Source: Chryseobacterium lathyri
GTDB lineage: Bacteria; Bacteroidota; Bacteroidia; Flavobacteriales; Weeksellaceae
NCBI RefSeq assembly: GCF_003290185.1
Contig: NZ_QNFY01000003.1
Coordinates: 1 to 64,000, forward strand
Length of the DNA: 64,000 bases
Reading direction: 5' to 3'
The translations under genes and the position numbers were made by a program. The notes beneath the pieces were generated by a model. That model was not told the origin of the DNA, searched no databases, and was given only the letters and a program-made list of their open reading frames with translations. Of this stretch, positions 10,201 to 18,342 are shown in pieces (position 1 is the stretch's first letter; the number at the start of each line of letters is the position of its first letter).

Positions 10201-11445
10201 GTAAGTGTGTTTCAATGGATGAATGTAGCCAAACCTTTTGAAAAAACAGTCAAAGGAGAATGGCGTTCCAATAACCATGCTTACCTTGATATCGAGAACT
10301 TTGCCAATGCAGAAGTTTTACTGGCTTCATCTGCACCTGCTGTTCCGGTCTTTAACCTGGCAATCGGGGATCTTCTGCCAATCGAAAGAACGCCAGAAGA
10401 GATCTATGACAAACATATGTTCCATGGAGAACTCTACCAGGGAATTACAGAGATTTCAGCAGTAGGAACGAAGGGAATTGTAGGAAAAATTAAAGGAAAC
10501 GGAGGAAAAGGATCTTTACTGGATAATGCCGGACAGCTATTCGGATTGTGGCTGCAGCTTACCCTGACAAAAGACCGTATTGCTTTCCCTGTGAAAATCA
10601 GAGATATTGAATTCTTCGGAGATATGGAAGATCAGGACGGCCTTTTTGAATGCACCTGTATCCTTACTGAGCTCAATGAAGAATTTGCCATTGCCGATAT
10701 TATCTTGAAAAGAGACGGAAAAGTATGGAGCGCGATTACAGGCTGGCAAAACCGCCGACTGGAAATCGATGAACCGCTGTGGAATGTTTCCATGTCGCCT
10801 TTACATAACCGTCTTTCGGAGGAAATAGCTCCTGAAGTATTTTTCTTTCATCAGGCGTATACCAGAGTGGCTTCATGGGATTTTATTCTTAAAAGATATT
10901 TCAACCAGACGGAAAAGCAGCATCATCAGCAGTTGTTTCCCAACAAACGGAAAGAATGGATGGTAAGCCGTGTAGCCGTGAAAGATGCCGTACGAAATCT
11001 TCTCCGTGAAAAGAAAAATCACCCTTGTTTCCCCATCACTTTTGAAATAAGAAAGGATGAAGTTGGAAAACCTTATCTGATAGGCGATGTCACAGAAGAT
11101 ATCCATATTTCTTTAGCCCATAAAGAAAAGGATGCGGTAGGTATTGCACGTCAGGGCGGTCCGGTAGGAATCGACATGGAAATCATGGAAGAGCGAAGCT
11201 CCGGATTTTACGACCTGGTATTTACCGATCATGAATTAACCTTATTAAAAGACAGAGATCAGGCGGAATGGACCACCAGGTTCTGGGTAGCCAAAGAAGC
11301 GTACGGAAAGTTTCTGGGAACCGGACTGAAAGGAAATCCAAAAGCCTTCGAAATCACCCATATTGAGGGGGGTCATTTATGGATCAACCAAACTGAAATA
11401 AAAACTATTAAACATAAAAAATATATTATCGGATGGACACTATAA
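7213..11445 (+). CDS. PUFA-synthase-like type I PKS (KS-AT-DH-PPTase)
   Basis: A 1410-residue partner of the upstream synthase, 19 nt behind it. The N-terminal KS (1 to about 460) has Cys207 in DAACASA plus EAHGTGT and GHAMPAAG, so it looks active rather than a chain-length factor. The AT-like domain (about 540-840) has GHSLGEW (Ser605) and FHSP, but the usual PGQGxQ loop reads PGLDG. A PKS dehydratase hotdog follows (about 940-1190), with HPYLIDHSL as the His motif and LLDNAGQ as the Asp motif. The C-terminal 200 residues form a Sfp-type 4'-phosphopantetheinyl transferase (GIDMEI; FWVAKEAYGK) that would activate the ACPs. Together the two proteins carry all PfaA-E activities, which suggests a complete reducing cycle. 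Domain calls are firm; the substrate is inferred. Confidence 0.88.
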   Translation: MKKTDVAVIGLSCVFPGAQDAHTFWQNIVNKVDSTQLAPADRIDPVHFSDATSPVDRFYCQRGGFISDYEFDPTAFGILPLAVEGTEPDHLLTLDLVQKALEDAGVFQKGTSLEKTGIIIGKGNYTGPGATRAIEIVRTGEQISSLLQELLPQVSSADIEKVKHAFQERKGRFAADTAMGLIPNLVASLVANRFNLGGAAFTVDAACASALIAVDHAVQELNRGRCDMVIAGGVHTGQNAAFWSIFAQLGALSHQQQIKPFSMDADGLLIGEGCGFVVLKRLEDAVRDQDKIYAVIKGVGVSSDGNGTSVMSPSVKGQLKALQQAWINADLDEKQIGYLEAHGTGTPLGDKTELQTLAQFFTKEETTQAAGIGSVKSNIGHAMPAAGIAGLIKTCLALHHDTLPPTLYCENPIADMEQTRFAPVQEPKSWSKTGLPKVAAVNAFGFGGINAHVVLEGYDMPKKDRVLVLARPTHEELLSALKNNDNRVGEGDYRIALFDPTPERIEKATKIVAKNNPWRNKQDIWYTNTPLLKDGGKIAFVFPGLDGLAKGEVDSVSRYFGLTEPIETEGEGLLSDALGIFNKCSILDNALKKLGIVPDMNAGHSLGEWLAGYSSELAEVNSVKALIDVLNPETFELKDSRFIAIGAGIDAVKPFIDAIPNLYISNDNCPNQVILCGSNAALDELVPLLKSKQIFHQILPFQSGFHSPFIADKLDVILAGMEKAQFQQTKIPLWSATTLEPYPADQDAIRKLSAEHLVQPVRFRELTDKLYEEGAKFFIQIGTGGLIGFIDDTLKGKAFSTIASSVATRSALAQLQRVVAALFVEGKTVALDFLEIQNQSKKSSGKGIKLQLGSPIIRDFKEIQNLAQSFEMPKQNTVSAAVAKTGHPLVQAFQENITDMIRMQEEVLALFQNRPEITVPRPVVSGAPASKNFSKLLYVTLDTHPYLIDHSLLRQPKGWTNVSDMEPVIPMTMIFEQLAEIAQAEIPGTRVHKIMNVSVFQWMNVAKPFEKTVKGEWRSNNHAYLDIENFANAEVLLASSAPAVPVFNLAIGDLLPIERTPEEIYDKHMFHGELYQGITEISAVGTKGIVGKIKGNGGKGSLLDNAGQLFGLWLQLTLTKDRIAFPVKIRDIEFFGDMEDQDGLFECTCILTELNEEFAIADIILKRDGKVWSAITGWQNRRLEIDEPLWNVSMSPLHNRLSEEIAPEVFFFHQAYTRVASWDFILKRYFNQTEKQHHQQLFPNKRKEWMVSRVAVKDAVRNLLREKKNHPCFPITFEIRKDEVGKPYLIGDVTEDIHISLAHKEKDAVGIARQGGPVGIDMEIMEERSSGFYDLVFTDHELTLLKDRDQAEWTTRFWVAKEAYGKFLGTGLKGNPKAFEITHIEGGHLWINQTEIKTIKHKKYIIGWTL

Positions 11446-11732
11446 ACAACACATTAAAATTGAATCACGAAGAATTGTTCACTCTTTTAAAAGGTTTTAT
11501 TACGGAAGTGATAGGCGCTGAATTTGTAGAGGAAATGGATATCACTCCGGACAGTTCATTCACAAAAGATCTGGAAATGGACAGCATAGAAATCGTTTCT
11601 TTTTCCGAGAAGATCAAAGCGCATTTCGGGGATCAGATTGACTTCACGGGATGGCTGTCTTCTATGGATTTAGACGAACTGATCAACCTTGACCTCCGTA
11701 TGATCATCAATTATATCTACGAATGCCAATAA
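11433..11732 (+). CDS. Free-standing acyl carrier protein
   Basis: A 99-residue carrier protein with the phosphopantetheine motif LEMDSIEIV (Ser51). Its start codon lies inside the end of the PKS2 gene (13-nt overlap), so translation is probably coupled. It most likely carries a starter or the finished acyl chain between the synthase and the downstream hydrolase, glycosyltransferase or acyltransferases; which step is not visible in sequence. The PPTase domain at the end of PKS2 is the obvious activating enzyme. Confidence 0.85.
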   Translation: MDTINNTLKLNHEELFTLLKGFITEVIGAEFVEEMDITPDSSFTKDLEMDSIEIVSFSEKIKAHFGDQIDFTGWLSSMDLDELINLDLRMIINYIYECQ

Positions 11733-12517
11733 TCAATGTAAACCATAAACAGGTTCATATTCAGGAACTCAACAACGGGGCTGAACAGACGGTGGTGCTT
11801 ATCCACGGGATGTTCAGCAACCTCTCCATTTATTATTTTAATATTGCCCCGATTCTGGCGAAGCATTTCCACGTAGTGATGTACGATCTGAAAAGCCATG
11901 GCATGAGTGAGCGTTTTACAGACGGCTACGATCTGGAAAGTATGTCATCCGATGTATTGGCTTTGATGGATGTTTTAAACCTTAAAAAAGTACATCTGGC
12001 CGGATACAGTTTCGGTGGACTTATCGCTTTGAAAACAGCATTGAGAGCGCCGGAACGTGTCAGTCAGCTGGTCGTTATAGAAGCACCGGACCCTCAAGAT
12101 GAAAAGGCCCGTAACATCATCGATGAGTATAGTAAAGAATTCCTCGAACATTATGTGGCCAATTTTACGGATACCACCAAAGTTCAGATGGGTAAAAGGC
12201 AGATGGAGAAAAACCACCGGATGTATGAATTCCTGTTTGAAAAGACCAGCATCAAAGCAGATATGATCAGGGAAAAACATTTTCTGAAGGAAGCGGATTT
12301 CTCAGAACTGAATATCCCCACACTTTTGCTTTACGGATCTGAATCGAACTGTAAACCTACAGGGGAATGGCTGAAAACACAAATCATTTCATCTGAACTG
12401 GAACTGATTCCCGGTGATCACAATGTCCCGATACAGGAACCTGTTCAGATTGCAGAATCGATGGTTCATTTTTTATCTCAATCATTATCTAACGCATTAA
12501 CACAAAATCATGGCTAA
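11723..12517 (+). CDS. Alpha/beta hydrolase (thioesterase-like)
   Basis: A 264-residue alpha/beta-fold hydrolase. It shows an HG oxyanion motif (VLIHGMFSN), the nucleophile elbow GYSFGG at about residue 94, and a late GDHN histidine motif. It overlaps the ACP gene by 10 nt and the glycosyltransferase gene by 8 nt, so it belongs to the PKS operon. The family includes esterases, lipases and acyl-thioesterases. The position next to an ACP suggests release of the polyketide chain from the carrier, but hydrolysis of an ester intermediate is equally possible. There is no signal peptide, so it should act in the cytoplasm. Confidence 0.8.
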   Translation: MPIINVNHKQVHIQELNNGAEQTVVLIHGMFSNLSIYYFNIAPILAKHFHVVMYDLKSHGMSERFTDGYDLESMSSDVLALMDVLNLKKVHLAGYSFGGLIALKTALRAPERVSQLVVIEAPDPQDEKARNIIDEYSKEFLEHYVANFTDTTKVQMGKRQMEKNHRMYEFLFEKTSIKADMIREKHFLKEADFSELNIPTLLLYGSESNCKPTGEWLKTQIISSELELIPGDHNVPIQEPVQIAESMVHFLSQSLSNALTQNHG

Positions 12518-14915
12518 ATTTGTATTTGTTGTTCCACCATTGACAGGCCATGTCAATCCAACCTTAAGCATCGGCGCAGAATTACTGCAAAGAGGACATG
12601 AAGTGGCCTGGATCAGTCTTGATAAAAATTTAAGTTCAAAGCTTCCTGCCGGGGGAGAACTTTTGCTCATTCAATATGACCAGACCGACGAGGAAAAAAG
12701 AGAAAGTGAGAGCTATCTTGATATTATTTCTAAAAAAGTAGTCTACGGTATCGACAGTATCAAGTTTCTTTATGATGACGTATTGATTCCCTTAAACAGA
12801 CATTGCTACAATGGGATCGTTACCTTACTAAAACAATATCAGCCTGATATGGTGATTGGGGATCATCAGTTATTTGCGGCCGCTATTGCTGCTAAAAAAC
12901 TGAATTTTCCCTACAGCACATCCGTTACCGCTCCGGCGGCCATTAAAATGATGGATGAGCTACCCAAAGTACACGAATGGGAAGTCAATAAAATCATTGA
13001 GCTGCAGAAAGAACTTGGCGTAACGGAAAACCGTTCATTGGCTTCTTCTGATCTGTTGACGCTTGTTTTAACTTCAAAATATTTCTTTGGCGAAATGGAT
13101 CTTCCGGAAAATTATCAGTTCACGGGACCTGTTCTTACGGAACGTCGCATCTCCTGTGAATTTGACTGGGACAGATTGAAAAGCAATACGAATAAAAAGA
13201 TTTTGGTAAGCATCGGAACGACTTTCGATCATGATCATAAAAAAGCGTTCTTCCAAAAAGTGGTAGATGCCTTTAAAGATGAAGATCTGACCGTGGTATT
13301 GGTTTCTGATCCACAGCTTTTTGACAGCTGGCCGGAGAACTTTATGGTCTACAATCAGGTTCCTCAATTGGATCTGCTGCCTCATTTGGATGGAGTTGTT
13401 TGCCACGGCGGTCACAATACCGTTTCTGAAGCCCTTTCCAATGGTCTTCCGTTGGTTGTGATCCCGATTGCGTATGATCAGTCTCATGTGGCAGGTCGTG
13501 TAGTGCGTACAGGAGCAGGAGAGCGTCTTAATTTTAACAGATTTAAATCCCATCACTTAAACGAAGCCGTGAAAAATATCTTGCATCATTCAGAATATAA
13601 AGAAGCTGCTGAAACGGTTCGTGAGTCTTTCACCGAAGCCGGAGGTACAGCCACCGCAGCCAGTTTGCTTGAAAAAGCATTAATCCCTGCTGATGAAACT
13701 ATAAAACCAGGGTCTAAATTTTTATTTGTGATCCCGCCGTTTTTTGGACATATCAGCCCGACCTTAAGTGTGGGAGCCAGCCTGATCGCGCGTGGACACG
13801 AAGTAAAATGGTTTGGAATTACACCGTTAGACGACAAACATATTCCGGAAGGAGGAAGTTATTTTTATCCTGAAGAAGATTTGAGTCCGTTTCAGGATGA
13901 TATTCAGCGTATTTTAAAGAGGCAGGATGACGGTCCGGCATGTTCAGGACCTGAGGTGATGAAGCTCGCACTGGAAGAAACCTATGTTCCGTTTGCCAAG
14001 ATGATGATGCCCGGATTGGAGCGTATGATGGAAAGCTGGAAACCGGATGTTCTGGTGAATGACTGCATCACTTTCGGAGGAGCTCTTTTTGCCCACAAAC
14101 ACAACATTCCATGTGTAACAACTACGCCTGTTCCTCCTGATGTAATGGGCGATACGGCGAATAACGCACCCAAAATATTCGAATGGCAGCAAAACCTGAT
14201 CAAAGATCTTCAAAAAGAAGTGGGAATTGATGATGAAGGGATTTTTATCCATTCCAATAAGCTGAATCTGGTATTCACATCACAGACTTTTGCAGATTTT
14301 GAAACCGTTCCTTCTCATATGAGATTTGTAGGTCCCGTAAAAGGACGTCCGAATCCGGCTCCTTTTGACTGGGAAAAACTGGAAGCATCTACGACCCCGA
14401 AAATATTTGTATCACTCGGGACTTTGTTGGTAGACATACGGAAAGCCTTTTTTGAAAAGGTGATTGCTGCTTTTGCAGATCAGCCTGTAACGGTTATTGC
14501 AGCCACTCCGCCGGACATATTTGATGAATGGCCTTCTAATTTCATCGTGAATGGTTTTGTGCCACAATCTGCATTGATGCCTCATATGGATGCGGTGATC
14601 TGTCACGGAGGTTTTAATACCGTTAATGATACTTTCACCAACGGATTACCGATGCTGATTACGCCTATCGCCTACGACCATTTTCATATTGCAAAATTAA
14701 TCGAAAAGGCTGGTTGTGGAATCAGCATCCGATACAAGCGATTGCGTGTTGAAGCTCTTCGTGAAACCGTTTTTGAACTGCTGGAAAATCCTGCCTACAG
14801 AAACGCAGCGAAGAAGGTTCAGACGAACTTACTGAATGCCGGCGGCAATGACCGTGCGGTAGAGCTTCTGGAAGATTTTGTACAGCAACATCGTTCAACA
14901 TTAGTTACAGTATAG
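12510..14915 (+). CDS. Tandem two-domain family 1 (MGT/UGT-type) glycosyltransferase
   Basis: This 801-residue protein is made of two complete GT-B family 1 units fused head to tail (about 1-395 and 401-801). Each unit begins with a VxPPxxGHxxPTLS segment containing the catalytic-type histidine (GHVNP and GHISP). Each also has a donor-binding CHGGxNTV...NGLP...PIAYD motif. The last residue of that motif is Q in the first unit (YDQ) and H in the second (YDH), so donor use may differ. Relatives glycosylate macrolides, carotenoids and lipids with nucleotide sugars. In this operon it probably adds one or two sugars to the polyketide. Single-domain enzymes of about 400 residues are the family norm, so the fusion is unusual. 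Confidence 0.85.
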   Translation: MAKFVFVVPPLTGHVNPTLSIGAELLQRGHEVAWISLDKNLSSKLPAGGELLLIQYDQTDEEKRESESYLDIISKKVVYGIDSIKFLYDDVLIPLNRHCYNGIVTLLKQYQPDMVIGDHQLFAAAIAAKKLNFPYSTSVTAPAAIKMMDELPKVHEWEVNKIIELQKELGVTENRSLASSDLLTLVLTSKYFFGEMDLPENYQFTGPVLTERRISCEFDWDRLKSNTNKKILVSIGTTFDHDHKKAFFQKVVDAFKDEDLTVVLVSDPQLFDSWPENFMVYNQVPQLDLLPHLDGVVCHGGHNTVSEALSNGLPLVVIPIAYDQSHVAGRVVRTGAGERLNFNRFKSHHLNEAVKNILHHSEYKEAAETVRESFTEAGGTATAASLLEKALIPADETIKPGSKFLFVIPPFFGHISPTLSVGASLIARGHEVKWFGITPLDDKHIPEGGSYFYPEEDLSPFQDDIQRILKRQDDGPACSGPEVMKLALEETYVPFAKMMMPGLERMMESWKPDVLVNDCITFGGALFAHKHNIPCVTTTPVPPDVMGDTANNAPKIFEWQQNLIKDLQKEVGIDDEGIFIHSNKLNLVFTSQTFADFETVPSHMRFVGPVKGRPNPAPFDWEKLEASTTPKIFVSLGTLLVDIRKAFFEKVIAAFADQPVTVIAATPPDIFDEWPSNFIVNGFVPQSALMPHMDAVICHGGFNTVNDTFTNGLPMLITPIAYDHFHIAKLIEKAGCGISIRYKRLRVEALRETVFELLENPAYRNAAKKVQTNLLNAGGNDRAVELLEDFVQQHRSTLVTV

Positions 14916-14918
14916 TTT

Positions 14919-16190
14919 ATGAAAAGAAAATTGTTATTTGGTGAGCGTATGCTGCTGGGTGACGGAACAGAACCTTTCAATGCGGTGATTCCGTTCCGGT
15001 TGCGCGGAACCTTTAAAGAGGAAAATATTCAACATGCGCTGAACCAGATTCAGCGCAAGCATCCGTGGTTGAGAGCACTCATCAGCCATGATGAAAACAA
15101 TATCCCATGGTTTGAAGTTCCGGAAAGACTTCTGCCCATCCCGATACGGATGGTGGTCCGAAAAGGAGAGGATGACTGGAAAGAAGAATCCGCAAGAGAG
15201 TGGAAAACCTTATTTAATTATGGAGAATTACCGCTGATCCGATTTGTATGGATCAAGGGGGAAGAGGTTTCAGATATGCTTTTTTCTTTTCATCATTGTT
15301 TATGCGATGGCGGTTCTGCGATGGCTTTCCTGTATGAATTTTTGCAGCTGCTGGATCGGCCTTCTGCAGAAATTGGGGTGGAAAATCCCATACTCGGAAT
15401 TCATGATGTGGTTCCTGCTGAGGTTTTAACGAATCGCAAACAAAAACTGAAAGCGAAAGTGATCGGAAGACTGGCGGCGACAGCCATCAAATGTATTCCT
15501 GTCAACAAAAAAGCCGTTGACCGGCAAAATGACTATCTTATTCACTGGAAATTCGACAAAGAGATGAGTCAGGAACTGATTGCCTACTGTAAATCGCAGG
15601 AAGTTACAGTGAACACTTTTTTATGTGCAGTTCTACTCCAGGCATTCAGTAAAGTAAGGGGTACTGCGGCTTTCAATAAGGTTTCGTGTCCGGTGGATAT
15701 CAGGCGTTTTGCCAGCCAGATCAAAGAAGACCATATTTTTGCTTTCGGACTGATGATTGTGGTTTCAGCGAATCAAAAAATAAGTTTCTCGGAAAACTTA
15801 AGACTGATGCAGGAATCTGTAGAACGGAAAACCTCCAAGCTTAATCCTTACATTACGATGATGGTGATGGAGTCTGCCCATGATGCTTTGAAAAATTTCA
15901 CGAAGCTGTTGAAGCATGGCAAGTCTTCCAACGACTGCATGTTTTCCAATCTGGGACGCATTCAGATTCCCCATCAATACAAAGAATTTACACTGGATAC
16001 TATTTTCAGTCCTTCTGTGATTGGGCCTTTGGGTAATACGACGACGATGGTGACATCAACATTCAACGGGGAAATGGATTTTTCTTTTGTAGGAAGCGAA
16101 GGATATTTACCGTATGCTGAAGCCTTAGCCATTCGTGATGAGGTGATTCAGACGGTGAAATTACAATTAGACCATATAGCAGTATTATGA
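14919..16190 (+). CDS. Condensation-domain-like acyltransferase, first copy
   Basis: A 423-residue protein of the CoA-dependent/condensation acyltransferase superfamily (PapA5- and alcohol-acyltransferase-like). It has the N-terminal pattern QRKHPWLR and the catalytic HHxxxDG motif (FHHCLCDGG, near residue 125). It starts 3 nt after the glycosyltransferase and overlaps its paralogue by 4 nt (ATGA). Family members form ester bonds between an acyl thioester and a hydroxyl group. The likely acceptor here is a hydroxyl on the polyketide or on a sugar added by the glycosyltransferase; that part is inferred from context. Confidence 0.78.
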   Translation: MKRKLLFGERMLLGDGTEPFNAVIPFRLRGTFKEENIQHALNQIQRKHPWLRALISHDENNIPWFEVPERLLPIPIRMVVRKGEDDWKEESAREWKTLFNYGELPLIRFVWIKGEEVSDMLFSFHHCLCDGGSAMAFLYEFLQLLDRPSAEIGVENPILGIHDVVPAEVLTNRKQKLKAKVIGRLAATAIKCIPVNKKAVDRQNDYLIHWKFDKEMSQELIAYCKSQEVTVNTFLCAVLLQAFSKVRGTAAFNKVSCPVDIRRFASQIKEDHIFAFGLMIVVSANQKISFSENLRLMQESVERKTSKLNPYITMMVMESAHDALKNFTKLLKHGKSSNDCMFSNLGRIQIPHQYKEFTLDTIFSPSVIGPLGNTTTMVTSTFNGEMDFSFVGSEGYLPYAEALAIRDEVIQTVKLQLDHIAVL

Positions 16191-17440
16191 TCAGGCGAAA
16201 TTTAATGATGGTGGAACGGATTATGTATGTTGATCCGGAAACCCCTGTCAATTGTGTATTTACGGCAAAAATCAAAGGGAATATCCCTGAGGAGAACTTT
16301 AAGGCTGCTTTAGAAAAAATCCAGCAGAAACATCCTTTGCTGAGAACCAGAATTGATAACAGCAGTGAAAAGTATCCGTTTTTTATAGAAGTAAAAGGAA
16401 TTGAGTCTATTCCGCTTCGTATTGTTGAACGGAAAACTGATGAAGACTGGCTGCAGGAATCCGAAACTGAGTGGTTCCGGTTGTTTAAAGATGAAAAAAA
16501 GCCACTGGCCCAATTGGTTTGGATTAAAGGAAATGATGTGTCCGAAATTCTTTGGGTACTGCCTCACTGTATCTGCGACGGAACTTCCCTTGTCACCATG
16601 ATGACGGAGCTTCTTACTTTGCTGGATGATCCTGCTGTGGAGCTGCAGCCTTATGAGGTATTCAGTTCTGTAGATGATTTTCTGCCTTTGGATTTCAATA
16701 TGAAAAAAAAGAAGCGCAAAGCCCGTTTTTACCTGGTGATGGCCCGACTCTTTTTTCTTATGCAGCGAAAAAGTAAGATAAGAAACCTCGGAACAAATTA
16801 CGTGGTCCATTGGAAGTTGAATTCAGATACAACTGCGCAAATCACTGAAAAGTCAAAAGCTCATGGTGTTTCTGTACATGCTTTGCTCTGTTCCTCATTT
16901 ATGCAGGCTTTTCAGGAGATTCAGGGAAAGCAGGCAAAAGGTAAGGTGATCAGTCCTGTAGATGTCCGCCATTTTATTCCGGAGATCAGGCAGGATCATG
17001 TATTTGCTTTTGCGCCGACCGTTGAACTGTCATTAAAAAAAGGAAGCACAGATCTGATGGATAATGCCAGACAGATCAAAAAAGATCTTGTCGGAAAAAT
17101 CGAAAAAATGGAGGCGAGAGAGCTTCTGTGGATGGGTGAGCAGATGCATCCCGTTGCTGAACGTATGATTTCCATGATGAAATCCAGTAAAGGTGGGCAT
17201 GATGTAACGCTTTCTAATATGGGAAGGATCAATATCCCAAGCGATTATAAAAATTTTAAAGTGGAAACCGTCATCAGTCCGACTGTTGCTTTTCCATGGC
17301 TGAATTCGAATACTTTGGTCGCCACAACGTATAACCAGCAAATGGATTTTACGTTTATGTCCAATGAGCATTTTCTGCCGAAAGAAGAAGCTGTTACCAT
17401 TAAAAATAAAGCCATTGAACTCCTGACCTCGTCGCTATGA
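16187..17440 (+). CDS. Condensation-domain-like acyltransferase, second copy
   Basis: A 417-residue paralogue of the preceding acyltransferase, with the same QQKHPLLR N-terminal pattern and a conserved C-terminal region (SNMGRINIP versus SNLGRIQIP). The active-site motif reads LPHCICDGTS: the first His of HHxxxDG is Pro, but the second, catalytic His and the DG are present. It is therefore probably active. It is coupled to both neighbours by 4-nt ATGA overlaps. Two acyltransferases behind a two-unit glycosyltransferase would fit a product acylated at two positions. No signal peptide is seen. Confidence 0.76.
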   Translation: MIRRNLMMVERIMYVDPETPVNCVFTAKIKGNIPEENFKAALEKIQQKHPLLRTRIDNSSEKYPFFIEVKGIESIPLRIVERKTDEDWLQESETEWFRLFKDEKKPLAQLVWIKGNDVSEILWVLPHCICDGTSLVTMMTELLTLLDDPAVELQPYEVFSSVDDFLPLDFNMKKKKRKARFYLVMARLFFLMQRKSKIRNLGTNYVVHWKLNSDTTAQITEKSKAHGVSVHALLCSSFMQAFQEIQGKQAKGKVISPVDVRHFIPEIRQDHVFAFAPTVELSLKKGSTDLMDNARQIKKDLVGKIEKMEARELLWMGEQMHPVAERMISMMKSSKGGHDVTLSNMGRINIPSDYKNFKVETVISPTVAFPWLNSNTLVATTYNQQMDFTFMSNEHFLPKEEAVTIKNKAIELLTSSL

Positions 17441-17973
17441 AATTTAAACTGAAGCCGCCACCCCCTAAAAAACTCAAGAAAACCACGCTGAAACGCTTTT
17501 TAATCAGGCGGACGATTTATTATGTCCTTCCGAATGTGTTCTTCAATTTCATTATTGCTTACGCCAGCTTTCAGGAATTGGGATACACACACTTCTTTTC
17601 CGGAACCCAAAATCTGGCCCGGCTGACCCTGCCCATGGCCATATTCTTACCGGTGGTGCTTACCATCGATGTCATCAACAGGGTTATTATTGCTGCCGAG
17701 CAGGGAGCCATTGAGTTTACCGTAGATGAGCAACTCAATAAAAAGAAACTGATGACCAAACTGAGCATTCTGCACGGACTCACCACGGGATTATTGGTAT
17801 TGTCTGTCCTGCTTTTTGCACAGTACGGTTTTTCAAAATATTATAAACTGGATGCTACGGCTATGGCAGTGCTTGTAGGTGTGCTGGCAGGAATTCTTTC
17901 TGTTATTTTTGTGTATCTGCCGGTGAGAAGGTTGAGGAGATGGATGTATAAGCCTGAGATGGCTAACTACTGA
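17437..17973 (+). CDS. Small integral membrane protein of the PKS operon
   Basis: A 178-residue protein of unrecognised family. It has a very basic, proline-rich N-terminus (KPPPPKKLKK) and four hydrophobic segments at about 27-46, 63-85, 109-129 and 141-161. It ends with a basic cytoplasmic-looking tail (RRLRRW). It overlaps the upstream acyltransferase by 4 nt and is the last tightly coupled gene of the operon. It could anchor the pathway at the inner membrane or help move the lipid product, but nothing in the sequence shows a transport mechanism. Confidence 0.7.
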   Translation: MKFKLKPPPPKKLKKTTLKRFLIRRTIYYVLPNVFFNFIIAYASFQELGYTHFFSGTQNLARLTLPMAIFLPVVLTIDVINRVIIAAEQGAIEFTVDEQLNKKKLMTKLSILHGLTTGLLVLSVLLFAQYGFSKYYKLDATAMAVLVGVLAGILSVIFVYLPVRRLRRWMYKPEMANY

Positions 17974-18003
17974 CTTTAATTCTAACATCAAAAAACTATA
18001 ACC

Positions 18004-18342
18004 ATGGAAATTAACAAGATTAAAGATCACATTGCAGAAAAATTTAGCAATGATTACAGAATCTGGAGTGATGTATTAAGCAATACACAGCCGGAAAATT
18101 ATGTCTGCAAAAATTGGCAGGTAGAAATCAGTCAAGAGGATATTTTTGTTGACACTCCTTCAAAAACATTTTCAGTTAATGAAGGCTTTTTTGCGTGTAA
18201 CCTAATATTGCAATCAGATAATCAGGGTGATGATATAACTTACAGTAAATCTTTTTCAGCAAAAGGAACATTTCAGCTGGACAGCATCAACCGTATAGAA
18301 ATAGAAGATATAGACATTGCTATTGAAATAGATATTTTTTAG
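18004..18342 (+). CDS. Hypothetical protein, 112 residues
   Basis: A small acidic protein with no signal peptide and no family I recognise. It follows the PKS operon by 30 nt on the same strand and may be co-transcribed. Its codon use is more A/T-rich than that of the synthase genes. The sequence has alternating hydrophobic beta-type segments and an Asp/Ile-rich C-terminus (IEIEDIDIAIEIDIF), which suggests a small beta-rich fold. I cannot suggest a function. Confidence 0.6.
   Translation: MEINKIKDHIAEKFSNDYRIWSDVLSNTQPENYVCKNWQVEISQEDIFVDTPSKTFSVNEGFFACNLILQSDNQGDDITYSKSFSAKGTFQLDSINRIEIEDIDIAIEIDIF

Noticed and set aside
16310..16810. 166-codon minus-strand open frame inside the second acyltransferase gene
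   Set aside because: It lies wholly antisense to a well-supported enzyme and shows low-complexity His/Gln-rich sequence.
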